In this document: positions 63,581 through 64,000 of the stretch, one piece after another
How positions within the stretch are numbered: the first letter of the stretch is position 1
Layout: each line of letters begins with the position of its first letter
NCBI RefSeq assembly: GCF_051020955.1
Contig: NC_135015.1
Location: 7,017,616-7,081,615 of the forward strand
DNA: 64,000 nt
Reading direction: 5' to 3'
From: Megalopta genalis
Taxonomy: Eukaryota; Arthropoda; Insecta; Hymenoptera; Halictidae
Notes under the pieces: generated by a model
Databases searched by the model: none
Told to the model about the DNA's origin: nothing
What the model saw: only the letters and a program-made list of their open reading frames with translations
Program-made: the position numbers and the translations under genes

Positions 63581-63923
63581 GTAAGTTTGTGTGCGTTAAG
63601 GATATTAGACAAGCTGTCGAATTAAACACGTGACCTGTACACTTGACCGTTGTAGTTCAATAAGATATGCTTCTCTCAAAAATTCAATCACTGCTATTCC
63701 TTAACTCGTTTAATTAATTAGAAATTACAATAATTGAGCACTTGTATATTTGTTTATCACGTGATATAAAGTTTGGCTATGTAGTACATACTACATTTCG
63801 TTGCATGGAATTGGAAAATCATTACGAAACAAAAATATTACATGAACATAAAAACTAATTAAGTATATCCACAAATTGACAAAAAATTTTGGAATAACGT
63901 AATGAGAGTGCTTTGTTTCACAG

Positions 63924-64000
63924 TTGGTCCAATAAGGGCGGAAAATGGCGGATCTCAAGGTGACGATCAGCGATCTTCGCATCAACACGACTCCAGCGAA
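63924..64000 (+). CDS. Shared downstream coding exon, truncated by the window end
   Basis: The acceptor TTTGTTTCACAG| at 63921-63923 is followed by TT GGT CCA. The frame that accepts a phase-1 donor reads GPIRAENGGSQGDDQRSSHQ and stays open to the end of the window. It is polar, low-complexity protein like the exon at 59418-59769. An alternative reading starts at ATG 63943 (MADLKVTISDLRINTTPA) and cannot be excluded, but the spliced frame joins both upstream exons without a stop. Confidence 0.5.

Overview
This window is animal nuclear DNA, most likely from an insect and probably a hymenopteran. It is AT-rich with scattered GC- and CpG-rich islands, has small exons separated by short AT-rich GT-AG introns, and carries many short terminal-inverted-repeat transposons. 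The insect/hymenopteran assignment is inference from composition and repeat style. Nothing prokaryotic is present: no operons, no CRISPR array, no phage or plasmid genes.

Protein-coding content is concentrated in three places. (1) 34.7-36.1 kb, plus strand: a two-exon gene for a polar protein of about 246 aa with a basic, probably nuclear segment; I do not recognise the family. (2) 36.37-41.97 kb, minus strand: a 17-coding-exon gene whose joined product (about 1,058 aa) is a PCM1-like centriolar-satellite scaffold. It was recognised from its coiled coils and from the YWDNFRSYSRQNLL motif that spans an exon junction. Genes 1 and 2 converge, and their poly(A) signals lie about 30 bp apart. (3) 59.4-64.0 kb, plus strand: the 5' part of an unrecognised gene. 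Two candidate upstream exons (59418-59769 and 63499-63580) both end in phase 1 and can join the exon that starts at 63924 and runs off the window. A fourth, weaker candidate is a small secreted-protein ORF at 50650-50889, just downstream of a young transposon copy.

The rest (1-34 kb and 42-59 kb) looks like a gene desert. It holds: four nearly identical 249-253 bp TTAA-flanked piggyBac-like MITEs; six more TTAA-bounded elements of at least four families, two of them back to back and one carrying a nested element; two copies of a MITE with 35-bp terminal repeats and 4-bp target duplications; a mariner-like MITE family with TA duplications (one intact copy, three degraded); two long-armed foldback elements; and a 497-bp solo LTR with a 4-bp target duplication. 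There are also microsatellites, several minisatellites (27, 28, 31, 44 and 200 bp units), local non-coding duplications, and GC-rich islands that may be conserved regulatory DNA.

The least explained signal is a set of islands (about 0.6-1.05, 7.97-8.06, 10.58-10.62, 12.97-13.18 and 18.99-19.03 kb) in which a degenerate ACAAGTAG-like motif recurs about every 29-30 bp. It looks like the fossil of one dispersed repeat. No new multi-gene system was found.
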